Assembly: GCA_964588305.1 (NCBI GenBank)
Contig: CAZPOP010000007.1
Coordinates: 1-64,000 of the forward strand
DNA from: SM1-73 sp964588305
Lineage (GTDB): Bacteria > Zixibacteria > MSB-5A5 > SM1-73
DNA: 64,000 bases
Reading direction: 5' to 3'
Shown: in pieces, positions 26,245 to 34,176 of the stretch
Layout of the letters: each line of letters starts with the position of its first letter
Position numbering within the stretch: position 1 is the first letter of the stretch
Translations under genes and position numbers: made by a program
The notes under the pieces: generated by a model
Databases searched by the model: none
The model's input: the letters and a program-made list of their open reading frames with translations, nothing else
Told to the model about the DNA's origin: nothing

Positions 26245-26277
26245 AAGGTGGCGGCTTTCTAAGCCGCCACCTTTTTT
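26245..26277 (+). terminator. Rho-independent terminator
   Basis: AAGGTGGCGGCTT and AAGCCGCCACCTT arms with loop TCT and a run of six T. Confidence 0.9.
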
Positions 26278-26512
26278 GTCTTCGAAAATAACTGGCTTTG
26301 CGCCCTGCGCACAAAGAGCTAAATCTCCTGACACATAAGCAAGGCCCCACCGTTGCCACATACTTCCGCGCTGATATTCCTGCACCTCGTCGTACCGGCA
26401 AGAAGCTTGTCATCAGAGGAGAGACCCTTGTCACCCGTAATGGGTACATGTGAGTACGTTCCGGCCACTGTTGAGGGAAAGACACGACTTTGACAAGCGG
26501 AAAGGAGAAAGC

Positions 26513-26926
26513 ATGAAACCTCTGAAAAGGTATGGCCAATGCTTCGTCTGCGGGGACAAAAACCCAGTCGGTTTGAACGTGGAGTTCTACTACGAAAACG
26601 GCAAAGCCATAGGAGAATACGTCGTTGGGGATCACTTCCAGGGATACAAGGACATCTTGCACGGGGGCATACTCTCCACCCTTCTGGACGAGGTAATGAT
26701 CAAGTCGATTCTGGCGCAGGATATCCTGACTGTGACCTGCGAAATCAAGGTCAGATTCAAAAAGCCGGTTAAAATCGGACAGAGGCTCTTTTTGGAAGGA
26801 AAGCCCACCGGGGACAAGGGCAAAATAATTCTGGCCCAAGGCGAGATCAAAGATGAGGCCGGCGAGGTAGTGGCAAGTGCTGAAGGGAAGTTCTTCAGGG
26901 TCGAAGGTCGGATGGATTTGTCGTGA
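26513..26926 (+). CDS. Hotdog-fold (PaaI-type) thioesterase
   Basis: 137 residues from ATG 26513, which follows AAAGGAGAAAGC; an upstream in-frame start would add 21 unrelated residues. CFVCGDKNPVGLNVEFY is the usual N-terminal motif, followed by the hotdog helix signature HGGILSTLLDEVM and a C-terminal strand pair (VKIGQRLFLEGKPTG, VVASAEGKFFRV). These enzymes hydrolyse acyl-CoA thioesters as dimers or tetramers. The last 43 codons are duplicated at 32274-32405 beyond the Gabija genes, so this locus took part in a duplication. Confidence 0.85.
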   Translation: MKPLKRYGQCFVCGDKNPVGLNVEFYYENGKAIGEYVVGDHFQGYKDILHGGILSTLLDEVMIKSILAQDILTVTCEIKVRFKKPVKIGQRLFLEGKPTGDKGKIILAQGEIKDEAGEVVASAEGKFFRVEGRMDLS

Positions 26927-27572
26927 GCGGACTCGACTGGAGCCGGGGTTGGTGACCTTGGTGAGCTTGGTGAGGATCATTTTGAATTTTTTTTGAGTCA
27001 TCCAATGGACAGGAATCGTCGGCTTTAGGAAATGCGTTTGGAGGAAGCAGATTTTCATCCCAGAGTATGGCGGAGTACCCGCCGTGTGTTTTGGCCTTTC
27101 TGAAACCGATTTTGGAGAGAAGCCGGGCAATTCGCTGATAAGAAAGCCGGCTTTCTTCGGACCTGCTTTGATTAAAGGTGTCGGCAATGAGTTTGAGTGG
27201 AAGAATGCCGTTTTTCAGGTGATGTTTGAGCCTTGCGATGGCGGTTAGAAGCTGAGCTTCCAGGCCTTCGGTATCCTTGGAGTCGGGATAGAGTTTTGGC
27301 AGCTCCTCTTGTCTTATTTCTTCAATTTGCTCCCAGAAGAATTTTTCGGCATCCGATTTTTTGGCCACTTTCTCCTTAAGCTGGATAGCCTTCAGGGCAT
27401 CCCGGATTCTGGGCTTACAGGAGTTGTCTTCCAGGGTCTTAATGGCCTTGTCGATTAGTATTTCCAAGAGCCTTAAGTCCTTAGACTTTCCGCTTGAATC
27501 GAGTTCACGGCCCAGGACGTCATCGTCGTCCGAATTTTGAGCCTGGGAATGGGTATCAGTTGTAAGGTTCAT
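26895..27572 (-). CDS. Hypothetical protein with primase-like winged-helix C-terminus
   Basis: 225 residues, overlapping the 3' end of the thioesterase gene on the opposite strand by about 30 bases. The N-terminal half is helical and charged. The segment YQRIARLLSKIGFRKAKTHGGYSAILWDENLL resembles the winged helix at the end of DUF3631 or plasmid primase proteins. The low-complexity tail (DPHQAHQGHQPRLQ) is also typical of that group. No good ribosome-binding site precedes the ATG. It may be a fragment of a mobile-element replication protein. Confidence 0.45.
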   Translation of the reverse strand: MNLTTDTHSQAQNSDDDDVLGRELDSSGKSKDLRLLEILIDKAIKTLEDNSCKPRIRDALKAIQLKEKVAKKSDAEKFFWEQIEEIRQEELPKLYPDSKDTEGLEAQLLTAIARLKHHLKNGILPLKLIADTFNQSRSEESRLSYQRIARLLSKIGFRKAKTHGGYSAILWDENLLPPNAFPKADDSCPLDDSKKIQNDPHQAHQGHQPRLQSSPLTTNPSDLRP

Positions 27573-27589
27573 ATCGAAATAGAAACTAC

Positions 27590-27730
27590 CCCCTCACTCT
27601 AGCCCTCTCCCCCAGGGGAGAGGGAACTTTTTTTCTCCTATTTAAGATCATGTCTCTCATAAACGGTGGAGGTATTCTTTTCACCATTGAAGTTGTGGTG
27701 ATTTTGCGCTCTGCCGAAGGGAAAGAGGCC
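27590..27730 (+). repeat. Dispersed repeat E, copy upstream of Gabija
   Basis: CCCTCTCCCC/GGGGAGAGGG hairpin (27603-27624), then a block from 27649 reading CTCTCATAAACGGTGGA and CATTGAAGTTGTGGTGATTT. Related copies are at 20403-20520 (inverted) and 32663-32742. Confidence 0.7.
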
Positions 27731-27772
27731 CTACGGAGTGAGACATATTGTATTCGGATAGGCTAAAGATTC

Positions 27773-27801
27773 TTGACATTTTCAAGGGAATCATTTAGAA
27801 T
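27773..27801 (+). promoter_or_regulatory. Promoter of the Gabija operon
   Basis: TTGACA (27773-27778), a 17-base spacer and TAGAAT (27796-27801). The 240-base leader holds a GTTGCGG/CCGCAAC hairpin (27828-27853) and AAACGC/GCGTTT (27954-27971). Confidence 0.65.
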
Positions 27802-28042
27802 AGAAGCATAAGCGACACCGGAAGGTTGTTGCGGGGGAGGGTTACACCGCAACATCACTAGCAAAAGCTAAAGGGTTCACCATCAAGACACCCCGAACAA
27901 GTGGGTTGAGTGCAAGGAGTAACAAGGGTATACGTAACGGCATTTAAGGCTTAAACGCAATAAAGCGTTTATTTTGAGTCATATTAGAGTTCTGCACCCT
28001 ATAATTAAGAAGGGAAGCTAAAGTACTATGGGAGAATGTTGA

Positions 28043-29971
28043 ATGAAACTCAGACAAATAATTATTAAGAATTTTCGTTGTTTAGCAGATGTGGCAATTC
28101 CTATTGAAGACACCACTGTTTTAGTCGGTACGAACAATTCTGGGAAAACGGCACTGCTCGACGCGTTGAGGATTGCATTGCCTCAGAGGGCAGCGGGTCG
28201 CCAAAATCCTTTTGACGAATATGACTATCTTATGGTCAAAGCTGAGGACTCACCTCAATCGAGTGGGGGTATTGTTATTCAACTTTGGTTTCGCGAGGAC
28301 GCGCCTAATGAATGGTCCGATCCTTTGGTTCAAGCTCTTTCTGATATCATCCAAACAGACCCTGTTATTGATTTGGATTCTATAGGATTGAGGTTGTCGA
28401 GCCAATATGATACACTTGCTAAAGAAATGGTCACTAAGTGGGAATTTCTTGCACTCGATGGGCAGGCGTTAGGGGGAAAAGGCGCAGACCCTCGTAACCT
28501 TACAAGATTCCTCATTTATGTCCGATGCTTTTACCTGTCCTCCCTTCGTGACTCTACACACGAGTTCTCTCCGCGATCACAATTCTGGGGACGCATTCTT
28601 CGCGATTTGGAAATCAGCGATGAGCAGAGAAAGACTTTCGGGGATATCCTAGCAGAACTCAATGAGGACTTGCTGAAAGCGGACCCCAGGCTTGAACGCG
28701 TAAGACTCACATTGGACAAAGCCCAGAAAATCATGGAACTGAGAGCAGAGCAAAAGACTTCAATCCAGGCACTGCCTCTCAAGGCTTGGGATTTGATGTC
28801 GAAAGCGGAGGTAGTGATCAAGACCCGTGGAAGTGAAATTGGCTTTCCACTTGCGCGTCACGGGCAAGGTGTACAGAGTTTGTCAGTTCTTTTTCTCTTC
28901 CAGGCGTACATTGATGTGCTTCTCAAGCCGACCTTTGAACCAGAAACAGAGGCTATTCTGGCTTTGGAGGAACCAGAGGGACATCTTCACCCACAAGCAA
29001 CTCGTACGCTGGGGACAAATTTGAGCGAGATCAAAAGCCAGAAGATCATCTCAACTCATTCACCCTATTTTATTCAAAAAATCCCATTGACACAGATTCG
29101 GATGTTTCGTTGCGATGGTCCGCGCTCCAAAGTCCTTTACGTCAAGCGTTCCTTCACCGCTGAGGTGCCAAATACCCCTAGCTTACTGACGTTTTGCGCT
29201 AGCAACTCCAAGTTTCACTATCACGAAGGTAATCACACTCTCACCGTGAATGGCAAAGTAGACCGGAGCGAGTACCGCAATCTGCTTACCTTCTACCCAG
29301 CACAACAACGGGTCCATGCTGCGCTCAAGAGATTGTGTGTAGAGTCCCAATTATACCTTGACGAGAGTGACCTTGCGGATCTCGAAACATACGTAAAGCG
29401 CATTCGCGGGGAGGCACTCTTTGCACGTGGCTGGCTTCTGTGTGAGGGTCAGAGCGATTACCTATTGTTTCAATATTTCGCGGAATTATTGGGTACCCCA
29501 TTTGATCAAGCGGGAGTAACGGTGATAGACTTCCAGAACAATGGCTCCCCGGGTGCTTTTGTTGCCCTGGCGAGGACTTTTGAAATTCCGTGGGTTATGG
29601 TTTGTGATAACGATGATGCAGGAAAAGACTTTGTAAAGCAGGTTAAGAAGTGTGGTCTGACACATAAAGAGATGCAGGAACTTGCCCGACCTCTACCAGG
29701 AGATGGAGTAGACTTGGAGATGTTCCTTGTGAAAAACGGATTCGATCAAGAATATGTGCAGATTCTATCCGAGCGGACCATTAGTTTAACCGAGCAGAGG
29801 GGAGACGTAGGATTTGAGGATGAACTGGTCAACAGCATAAGAAAAAGGAAAGACAAAACAAGCTTTGCAATTGCATTAATCGAAAAGCTACGAGCAGAAA
29901 GGGCTGACCAAACCAGAGTCCCACAGTTTTTTTCTCTGGCTATCAAAGACATAATTGCAAAGGCATTATAA
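28043..29971 (+). CDS. gajA: Gabija anti-phage protein GajA (OLD-family ATPase with TOPRIM nuclease)
   Basis: 642 residues. The N-terminal ABC-type ATPase begins IIIKNFRCLADVAIPIEDTTV, with Walker A GTNNSGKT at residues 29-36 and Walker B ALEEPEGHLHPQ around residue 309; the downstream ISTHSPYFIQKI is the usual His-switch region. The C-terminal TOPRIM domain shows LLCEGQSDYLLF with the catalytic Glu near 468 and MVCDNDDAG with the acidic cluster near 522-525. In characterised Gabija, GajA is a sequence-specific nicking endonuclease inhibited by nucleotides and acts with GajB when nucleotide pools fall during phage infection. The stop codon is one base before gajB. Confidence 0.88.
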   Translation: MKLRQIIIKNFRCLADVAIPIEDTTVLVGTNNSGKTALLDALRIALPQRAAGRQNPFDEYDYLMVKAEDSPQSSGGIVIQLWFREDAPNEWSDPLVQALSDIIQTDPVIDLDSIGLRLSSQYDTLAKEMVTKWEFLALDGQALGGKGADPRNLTRFLIYVRCFYLSSLRDSTHEFSPRSQFWGRILRDLEISDEQRKTFGDILAELNEDLLKADPRLERVRLTLDKAQKIMELRAEQKTSIQALPLKAWDLMSKAEVVIKTRGSEIGFPLARHGQGVQSLSVLFLFQAYIDVLLKPTFEPETEAILALEEPEGHLHPQATRTLGTNLSEIKSQKIISTHSPYFIQKIPLTQIRMFRCDGPRSKVLYVKRSFTAEVPNTPSLLTFCASNSKFHYHEGNHTLTVNGKVDRSEYRNLLTFYPAQQRVHAALKRLCVESQLYLDESDLADLETYVKRIRGEALFARGWLLCEGQSDYLLFQYFAELLGTPFDQAGVTVIDFQNNGSPGAFVALARTFEIPWVMVCDNDDAGKDFVKQVKKCGLTHKEMQELARPLPGDGVDLEMFLVKNGFDQEYVQILSERTISLTEQRGDVGFEDELVNSIRKRKDKTSFAIALIEKLRAERADQTRVPQFFSLAIKDIIAKAL

Positions 29972-29972
29972 C

Positions 29973-31940
29973 ATGAGTACAGCGCAATTTACCGTAGCTT
30001 GGAAACAACTTAGCCTTATTCAGCGAGAAGCAGCGAAATGGGATGAGTTCCCGCTGTTGGTATTGGCAGGTCCGGGCTCGGGGAAAACAAGGGTCCTGAC
30101 TTGCCGAATAGCGCGTATTCTTGATTCTAGTCGCGACAAAAATTTCCGCATCCTCGGTCTGACCTTTACCAATAAGGCGGCAGATGAAATGAGAAGCCGT
30201 GTGACCAATTTTGTACCCGGGCAAGAGGGACGCCTTTTCCTGGGAACTTTTCATTCATTTTGTGCGGATGTCTTGCGCCAACATGGAACACATTTAAACA
30301 TCAATCCCAATTTTCAAGTATATTCGCAGGACATTGACTTACAGGCTGTATTGAATGATGCAGTGGAAGAAGCCAAGAAGATGACTAATGTAGAAGTAAC
30401 TGATCTGGACAAAAAGACGCTGCCAGTTATAAAACGTCTGAAGTCACTTTTGATTCCCTTCGAGGACTGTCGTCAGGTATTCAAGGACCCCAAATTCGGT
30501 GAACGAATGGCCGCTGTTTATCCAGCCTATGAAGCGGAACTAACCAAACGGAATGCTCTCGATTTCGATTCCCTGATTCTCAAAGCATATCAGTTGTTCA
30601 CGAAGTTTCCTGCTTTTGCCAAACGCTATCGGACAGTTTATCCCTATATTTGCATAGACGAGTTTCAAGATATGAATCATGCCCAATATGCCCTTGTACG
30701 TGCTCTGACCGAAGATAAACACAAGAGTATATTCGTGGTGGCAGATGATGATCAGATCATCTATCAATGGAATGGGGCGAGTCACAAACGCATTGAGAAG
30801 TTTCTGAACGATTACTCGCCGAAGGTTATCCAGTTACCTATGAACTATAGATGTCCACCTGAGATTGTAGAGTTGGCTAATAATCTCATTCGCCATAACT
30901 TTTTGAGAACATCCGACAAAAAACCGCTTGAAGCATTTCGCTCTGGCCCAGGACCAGGTAGAGACACTGTACGTCTATTGCCGGTCTTTCCCGACTTTGA
31001 GGCTGAAGCAGCCGGAATAGCCAGAGACATTAAGGATCGCCACTCGGCCCATCTGGGTTCGGTTGTAGTATTAGGAAGAAACCGTAAACTGCTCCAAGGT
31101 GTGGAGCGGGCACTGCAAAGAGAAGGATTACCTGCTGTAATCTCCCAGCGAAAAGACGAATTTGAAAGCACTCCCTTCGTGTGGCTTCACTCCATTCTTC
31201 GTCTTGCTAATGATAGACAAAATCGTGACCACTTGGAGGCAGTATGTGGCTCTTTTGCTCAGCTTGCCGAAGTAGAAGTTGATTTCGAAGATGTTGTCGA
31301 GCAAGCCCAAGGGTCGAACCTTGGCTACTTGCAGCACTGGATCAAGATTGTACGTCAAAAAAGTCCAAATGCCTCAGTAAAAGAAGTAATTAACCAGGCA
31401 TCACGTTACTTGGGAGAAGGGAGAGATTTCCGCGAGTTCAGTAGACTTGCACTTGATTGGTTTAGCAAGCTATCTCAAGCACACAAGCAATCTAACAACG
31501 ATCCGAATACCGAAGTTTTTACTCGTTATGAGGAAGAACGTTCGGTATGGGAAGAATTGATGAGAGAAATAACTGAATCGCTAGGCACTGAAATAACCTT
31601 GGAGGCTTTCCTGCAAGAACTACAAATGCACTCGAAGGAACCTTCTCCCAAACCAAACACAGTCGTTCTAATGACAATCCATGGAGCAAAAGGCAAGGAA
31701 TTCGAACATGTCTACTTAGTTGGTCTTGTTGACGATGAATTACCTTCCTTCCAGAGCAAACAAAAAGGTGACAATAGTCCAGAGATGGAGGAAGAGCGAC
31801 GTAACTGTTTCGTTGCAATTACCAGGACCATTAAGACTTTAACCCTCAGTTACGCAGAAAGATATAGGGGTTGGCCAAAAGAACCCTCCAGATTTCTCTT
31901 CGAGATGGGGTTGCTCAGGGATAAGACGGTGAAAGGATAG
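29973..31940 (+). CDS. gajB: Gabija helicase GajB (UvrD/PcrA superfamily 1)
   Basis: 655 residues from ATG 29973. A TTG 18 bases upstream would overlap gajA, but the ATG directly follows the gajA stop. SF1A motifs are complete: Q-motif region QREAAKWDEFPLLVLAGPGSGKTRVL, motif Ia LTFTNKAADEMRSRV, motif II CIDEFQDMN, motif III VADDDQIIYQWNGA, motif IV PMNYRCP, motif V MTIHGAKGKEFEHVYLVG and motif VI EERRNCFVAITR. It is longer than the roughly 500-residue reference GajB. GajB senses DNA ends and consumes ATP, thereby activating GajA. Nothing terminator-like follows at once. Confidence 0.88.
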   Translation: MSTAQFTVAWKQLSLIQREAAKWDEFPLLVLAGPGSGKTRVLTCRIARILDSSRDKNFRILGLTFTNKAADEMRSRVTNFVPGQEGRLFLGTFHSFCADVLRQHGTHLNINPNFQVYSQDIDLQAVLNDAVEEAKKMTNVEVTDLDKKTLPVIKRLKSLLIPFEDCRQVFKDPKFGERMAAVYPAYEAELTKRNALDFDSLILKAYQLFTKFPAFAKRYRTVYPYICIDEFQDMNHAQYALVRALTEDKHKSIFVVADDDQIIYQWNGASHKRIEKFLNDYSPKVIQLPMNYRCPPEIVELANNLIRHNFLRTSDKKPLEAFRSGPGPGRDTVRLLPVFPDFEAEAAGIARDIKDRHSAHLGSVVVLGRNRKLLQGVERALQREGLPAVISQRKDEFESTPFVWLHSILRLANDRQNRDHLEAVCGSFAQLAEVEVDFEDVVEQAQGSNLGYLQHWIKIVRQKSPNASVKEVINQASRYLGEGRDFREFSRLALDWFSKLSQAHKQSNNDPNTEVFTRYEEERSVWEELMREITESLGTEITLEAFLQELQMHSKEPSPKPNTVVLMTIHGAKGKEFEHVYLVGLVDDELPSFQSKQKGDNSPEMEEERRNCFVAITRTIKTLTLSYAERYRGWPKEPSRFLFEMGLLRDKTVKG

Positions 31941-32024
31941 CGAAGGATGGCTCTGGGCATGCACACCGGTACAGGGGCGCACCTCGCTTTCGGTTAGTGT
32001 TCTTCACCAACGGAAAATGAGACA

Positions 32025-32274
32025 TTGCCCACTGCTTGACTTTCAGGCTCTTCTTCACGTGCTGGATTAAGCCCCCGTCTTCTAAAATTCCCATCACAAA
32101 TTGGGGCAGAATTCGGGTCAGCGGATTCACTGTCAACGGATTAAGCGGATGGAACGGATGGGATGATTTTAATCCTATAAAGGTCGCAGCAATGGTCCCA
32201 CAAGCCCCAGAACCGTATGGTTCGGGGCAAGCCGCATACTGTTGCGGGGTAAGGGTACCCCGCAACAACAAGTG
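32025..32274 (+). repeat. Dispersed 250-bp repeat C, copy 1
   Basis: Nearly identical to 34516-34766. It contains AACGGATTAAGCGGATGG and GATTTTAATCCTATAAAGG, and ends in a perfect hairpin GTTGCGGGGT/ACCCCGCAAC (32241-32266). Its last base adjoins the duplicated thioesterase fragment. Confidence 0.85.
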
Positions 32275-32405
32275 AAGGAAACCCCACCGGGGACAGGGGC
32301 AAAATAATCCTGGCCCAAGGCGAGATCAGAGATGAGACCGGCGACGTGGTGGCAAGTGCTGAAGGGAAGTTCTTCAGGGTCGAAGGTCGGATGGATTTGT
32401 CGTGA
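32274..32405 (+). pseudogene. Duplicated 3' fragment of the thioesterase gene
   Basis: About 133 bases match 26795-26927 with seven substitutions by my reading, ending at the same TGA. It encodes only the last strands (GKIILAQGEI..EGKFFRVEGRMDLS) and has no start, so it is a gene fragment. Together with the intact gene it brackets the Gabija operon in direct orientation. Confidence 0.88.
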
Positions 32406-32941
32406 GTTAAATGTCGGGTAGCTTCCTTGGGTCGCAACCTCATTTGAGTCAACTGACCGACCTACAAAGTTAACATTCGGCGGGCAGGGTGCCCGCCCTA
32501 CGAACTGGCGTACCTGGAATGTCGGGTAGCTCCCTCAGACCAAGCCTTCCCTTCGGTCTGAGACCTCAGGGTCGAAGACAGGACGAGTTCCTTCGGTCGC
32601 AGCCTCATTTGAGTCAACTGCCCGACCTACAGAACTGCACCTTGAGGCTTGCTTCATATATTCATGTCTCCCATAAACGGTGGAGCTATCCTTTTCAGCA
32701 TTAAAGTTATGGTGATTTTGCTCTCTGGTGGAGGGAAAGAAGCCGTATATGGTGTTAGAAATATCCCAATAGGGAAAGCCTCCTAAAAAAATTCTTGACA
32801 AGGTTGCATAAATGGTTATAATCAATAATACAAAAAAAATTGATTTCGCGAGAAACCGGGTTATGATAAATATATCCAGAGTGTCACTGGTTGGCGAGTA
32901 AATCATGCATGCGATTAGGAGTGTAGCGAGAAAAGAGACAT
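32406..32941. repeat. Repeat-rich non-coding segment
   Basis: Contains two related blocks (ATGTCGGGTAGCTTCC..., from 32410, and ATGTCGGGTAGCTCCC..., from 32518), each ending CATTTGAGTCAACTG(A/C)CCGACCTAC; a GCGGGCAGGGTGCCCGC hairpin near 32480 also found near 34928; and repeat E at 32663-32742. No supported gene. Confidence 0.55.
32663..32742 (+). repeat. Dispersed repeat E, copy downstream of Gabija
   Basis: CATGTCTCCCATAAACGGTG and ATTAAAGTTATGGTGATTT match 27649-27730 with scattered changes. Confidence 0.7.
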
Positions 32942-33126
32942 GTGTCAGAAATACTCAATGAGAAGCAACGGTCAACCGCTCGCTTCTATTGTGAGGCCGA
33001 GGCCGGCTATGACATTCGGACAGTCCAGGAACTCCTTGGTCACAAGGACGTGAAGACGACTATGATTCACACCCATGTGCTAAACAAGGGGGGTACGGCG
33101 TGCGGAGCCCGGTTGACAGGCTGTAG
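32942..33126 (+). pseudogene. Integron integrase (IntI) C-terminal remnant, inactivated
   Basis: The frame contains AGYDIRTVQELLGHKDVKTTMI then HTHVLNKGG, the conserved end of tyrosine-recombinase integrases of the IntI type. The catalytic tyrosine in the usual MIYTHV is His here (ATT-CAC-ACC). After KGG a one-base deletion shifts the frame; the other frame then reads GVRSPVDRL and stops at TAG 33124-33126, exactly the IntI ending. All N-terminal domains and the first catalytic Arg are missing. It is therefore a dead fragment oriented toward the cassette that follows. Confidence 0.85.
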
Positions 33127-33127
33127 G

Positions 33128-33154
33128 CCGGTTTATACAGTCTGTATAAACCGG
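33128..33154. repeat. Perfect 13-bp inverted repeat after the integrase remnant
   Basis: CCGGTTTATACAG and CTGTATAAACCGG around a single T. TTGACA lies just upstream (33113-33118), 17 bases from TACAGT inside the left arm, so it may overlap a cassette promoter. It could be an operator or a hairpin. Confidence 0.6.
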
Positions 33155-33289
33155 GAGCGGTTGACAGAAAAGAAGCTGGTAACTGGTCGATATGAACACC
33201 ATTACACGAAAAGGCAAGGGGAGGCGGGAACTTCTTATACAGAAAAAGACAATCTGCGTTTCCCGTATTATACAGACGGTATAATCACT

Positions 33290-33296
33290 GTTAGGC
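33290..33296 (+). mobile_element. Putative integron recombination core (attI-like) GTTAGGC
   Basis: GTTAGGC fits the GTTRRRY crossover core. It lies 164 bases after the integrase stop and starts the segment that ends with the attC core at 34170, so it could be attI or the end of a lost cassette. Confidence 0.5.
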
Positions 33297-33332
33297 GATA
33301 AATAGTAATCCATATATATGGGAGTATCTATT

Positions 33333-34037
33333 ATGCGGGAAGATATGTTTAAGGAATGGTGTATACCGAATGATCATAGTCGACAGGTAACCTCAAATTT
33401 CCTCGCTAAACGTCTCTTATTACAAAAGAATAATATCGAAACAGTGATGGATCTTGGGTGCGGTACCGGGAATTCAGTAGACTTCTTTCGGGCGAATAAT
33501 CCAACCGTAAGATGGATTGGACTGGATATTGAGAATTCACCAGGAGTCACCGCAAGGAGAAGAACAGATGCAGAATTTGCCTCATTTGACGGCGTAAATA
33601 TACCTTTTGATGATAACTATTTCGATTTGGTCTATTGTAATCAAGTATTTGAGCACGTAAGACACCCAATCGGGCTGTTGAAGGAAGTGCAGAGAGTTCT
33701 TAAACCAAACGGCTATTTTGTTGGGTCCACCTCTCAACTGGAGCCATATCACTCCTACAGTCTATGGAATTATACTCCCTACGGTTTTCGTTTTCTTATA
33801 GCGGAAGCAGGCTTACAGTTGATAGAGGTCAGGCCTAGTATTGATGCTCTTACTCTTATTATTCGGCGTGGGATGGGGTGTCCCAAGTTCTTTTCTCGAT
33901 GGTGGGATAAAGAATCTCCCCTTAATATGATTATTAGCTTAGTTGGAAGGCTTGCTAGAAAAAGCCACAGAGAAACAAATTTCGTTAAATTATTATTTTG
34001 CGGACAATTTTGCTTTTTAATCCAGAAGCATAAATAG
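33333..34037 (+). CDS. Class I SAM-dependent methyltransferase, integron cassette gene
   Basis: 234 residues from ATG 33333, preceded by GGGAG at an eight-base distance; an ATG at 33318 is less well placed. Motif I is VMDLGCGTGNSVDFF, motif II WIGLDIENSP, then NIPFDDNYFDLVYCNQVFEHV and the motif LLKEVQRVLKPNGYFVGST, typical of the Methyltransf_11 group. The C-terminus is basic and partly hydrophobic. It lies between a GTTAGGC core and a full attC-like site, and its base composition is more AT-rich than the flanking dockerin genes, all consistent with a mobile cassette. Substrate unknown. Confidence 0.8.
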   Translation: MREDMFKEWCIPNDHSRQVTSNFLAKRLLLQKNNIETVMDLGCGTGNSVDFFRANNPTVRWIGLDIENSPGVTARRRTDAEFASFDGVNIPFDDNYFDLVYCNQVFEHVRHPIGLLKEVQRVLKPNGYFVGSTSQLEPYHSYSLWNYTPYGFRFLIAEAGLQLIEVRPSIDALTLIIRRGMGCPKFFSRWWDKESPLNMIISLVGRLARKSHRETNFVKLLFCGQFCFLIQKHK

Positions 34038-34042
34038 ACGAC

Positions 34043-34176
34043 GCCAAACGAATCACTCAAGCAGATTGCAAAAAGCTCGGTGGTTTTAGTCAGTTTTTGT
34101 GGTTAATAAAAAAAACGGTAAAGTGTACGGAGTACGCAGTTTTGATTTTACAGCTGCTTAGTTCCAGACGTTAGGT
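34043..34176 (+). mobile_element. attC-like recombination site of the methyltransferase cassette
   Basis: The left end (GCCAAACGAATCACTCAAGC) and right end (GCTTAGTTCCAGACGTTAGG) resemble the ends of classical attC sites, such as that of aadA (left end TAACAATTCATTCAAGC, right end GCTTAATTCAGGCGTTAGA). The right core GTTAGGT fits GTTRRRY. The arms pair as AAGCAG (34059-34064) with CTGCTT (34154-34159), with CAAAA/TTTTG inside. Length 134 bp, comparable to long chromosomal attC sites. The left core deviates from RYYYAAC at one base. Confidence 0.75.

Noticed and set aside
26225..27187. Long minus-strand frame (320 codons) opposite the thioesterase
   Set aside because: It is the shadow of the thioesterase on the other strand, has no ribosome-binding site and reads as low-complexity sequence.
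32025..32274. Group II intron end (hairpin AACC-GTAT-GGTT recalled domain V)
   Set aside because: No catalytic AGC triad, no bulge pattern of domain V and no reverse transcriptase nearby.
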